Assembly: GCA_021734725.1 (NCBI GenBank)
Contig: JAIPIM010000277.1
Span: 1 to 5,505, forward strand
Length of the DNA: 5,505 nt
Reading direction: 5' to 3'
Origin: Minisyncoccota bacterium
Lineage (GTDB): Bacteria; Verrucomicrobiota; Lentisphaeria; Oligosphaerales; MVZH01
Positions 4,700 through 5,505 of the stretch are shown here, in pieces; position 1 is the first letter of the stretch, and each line of letters starts with the position of its first letter. A program made the position numbers and the translations under genes. The notes under the pieces are model-generated. The model made no database searches. It was not told the origin of the DNA and saw only the letters and a list, made by a program, of their open reading frames with translations.

Positions 4700-5505
4700 A
4701 TGGTCCCACTAGCTATTGATGCCATGGGGGGGGATAACGCGCCCCAAGTTGTCATTGAGGGCGTCTGCGACGCACTCGAGCGTTTCTCCGGTATTGACAA
4801 ATTATTACTGGTCGGAGATCGTCCCCAGATTGAGACCGCCTTGCAGAATTGCCGTGCGGATCACCGCTCGCGCATCGAGATTGAACACACCGACCAGATC
4901 GTGGCCATGGATGAACCCCCAGCGGCAGCAATCCGGTCCAAACCAAAGTCGTCTATTGCACTTGCCGTGGAAGCAGTTAAGCAGGGACGTGCCGGCGGTG
5001 TTATCAGCGCGGGACACACTGGTGCGGCCGTGGCTTCCACAGTTCTCAAGCTTCGCACACTGCCGGGCATAGAGCGACCGGGAATTGCCACTGTCTTCCC
5101 AAGCCCCAGTGGCTGCTTCCTCCTTTTGGATGCCGGAGCGAATGTCGACTGTAAGCCGAGGCATCTCACGCAGTATGCCGTCATGGGAGAAATCTACGCA
5201 CGTGAGATCCTCAACATTAAAAAGCCACGGATAGGATTGATCAACGTCGGGGATGAAGCCGGGAAGGGAAATGATCTGTCAAAGGCGGCCTATGAAGAAA
5301 TCAGCAAACTCGCGGACTTGAACTTCATTGGCAATATCGAGGGCAGCGCCTTGTTTAGAGGGACATGCGACGTTGTGGTCTGCGACGGTTTCGTGGGCAA
5401 CGTCATCCTCAAATCGTGTGAAAGCCTCGCCGGGGCATTCGGGCACTTCCTCAAAAAACTGCTCGTCAAAAACCCCGTGCGACAAATGGGCGCATTTCTC
5501 TGCCA
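4700..5505 (+). CDS. plsX: Phosphate acyltransferase PlsX, C-terminus cut off by window edge
   Basis: The first 268 residues of PlsX are present; the family is usually about 330-350 residues, so roughly a fifth is missing. PlsX is a peripheral membrane enzyme that converts acyl-ACP and phosphate to acyl phosphate, the acyl donor for PlsY in phospholipid synthesis. Landmarks are the opening LAIDAMGGDNAP (4-15), SAGHTGA (103-109, usually SAGNTGA), DAGANVDCKPRHL (144-156), INVGDEAGKGNDL (181-193), IEGSALF (213-219) and CDGFVGNVILK (228-238). An in-frame TGA at 4694-4696 excludes an earlier start, and the next in-frame ATG would cut the conserved N-terminus, so 4700 is the only reasonable start although no clear Shine-Dalgarno precedes it. 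It starts 21 nt after rpmF. An eight-G run (4726-4733) falls in the Met-Gly-Gly codons without breaking the frame. Confidence 0.96.
   Translation, partial: MVPLAIDAMGGDNAPQVVIEGVCDALERFSGIDKLLLVGDRPQIETALQNCRADHRSRIEIEHTDQIVAMDEPPAAAIRSKPKSSIALAVEAVKQGRAGGVISAGHTGAAVASTVLKLRTLPGIERPGIATVFPSPSGCFLLLDAGANVDCKPRHLTQYAVMGEIYAREILNIKKPRIGLINVGDEAGKGNDLSKAAYEEISKLADLNFIGNIEGSALFRGTCDVVVCDGFVGNVILKSCESLAGAFGHFLKKLLVKNPVRQMGAFLC

Noticed and set aside
4752..5184. Minus-strand frames up to 119 codons and a plus-strand frame of 118 codons over plsX.
   Set aside because: They are shadows of the PlsX frame, which has continuous family motifs.

Overview
The window is a bacterial chromosomal segment of moderately high GC, packed with genes and carrying two divergent gene clusters. 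I see no rRNA, tRNA, CRISPR array, insertion sequence or phage gene. The most likely host is a member of the PVC group, in the Verrucomicrobiota / Kiritimatiellota / Lentisphaerota neighbourhood. I infer this from the leftmost protein pair, an ABC-2 permease followed by a membrane-anchored helical-repeat protein with a recurring motif around residues 64-130, which I associate from memory with those genomes. No search was possible, so the assignment is tentative.

Left half, minus strand, transcribed leftwards from about 3.1 kb. A DJ-1/PfpI-type protein (3041-2475) is followed after 12 nt by an ABC-2 type permease with a large extracytoplasmic insert and a GTG start (2462-1083). The permease overlaps by ATGA the start of a signal-anchored, TPR-like protein of unknown function (1086 to the window edge, incomplete). 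The tight spacing makes this one transcription unit. No ABC ATPase is visible, so the transporter's motor subunit must be beyond the left edge or elsewhere.

Middle, 3042-3409: a 368-bp divergent intergenic region. It holds an AT-rich patch with a small dyad, candidate promoters facing both ways and a possible stem-loop just upstream of the DJ-1 ribosome binding site.

Right half, plus strand: coaD (3410-3901), yceD/DUF177 (3898-4407, ATGA overlap with coaD), rpmF for ribosomal protein L32 (4493-4678), and plsX (4700 to the window edge, incomplete). The yceD-rpmF-plsX order is a widely conserved link between ribosome assembly and lipid synthesis. coaD at the head fits metabolically: CoA is the source of the 4'-phosphopantetheine arm of acyl carrier protein, and PlsX uses acyl-ACP to make acyl phosphate for phospholipid synthesis. 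Further fatty-acid synthesis genes such as fabH would be expected past the right edge.

Nothing here is a clearly new defence or mobile system. The least understood part is the permease plus TPR-like anchored protein, which look like two parts of an uncharacterised export or envelope complex.
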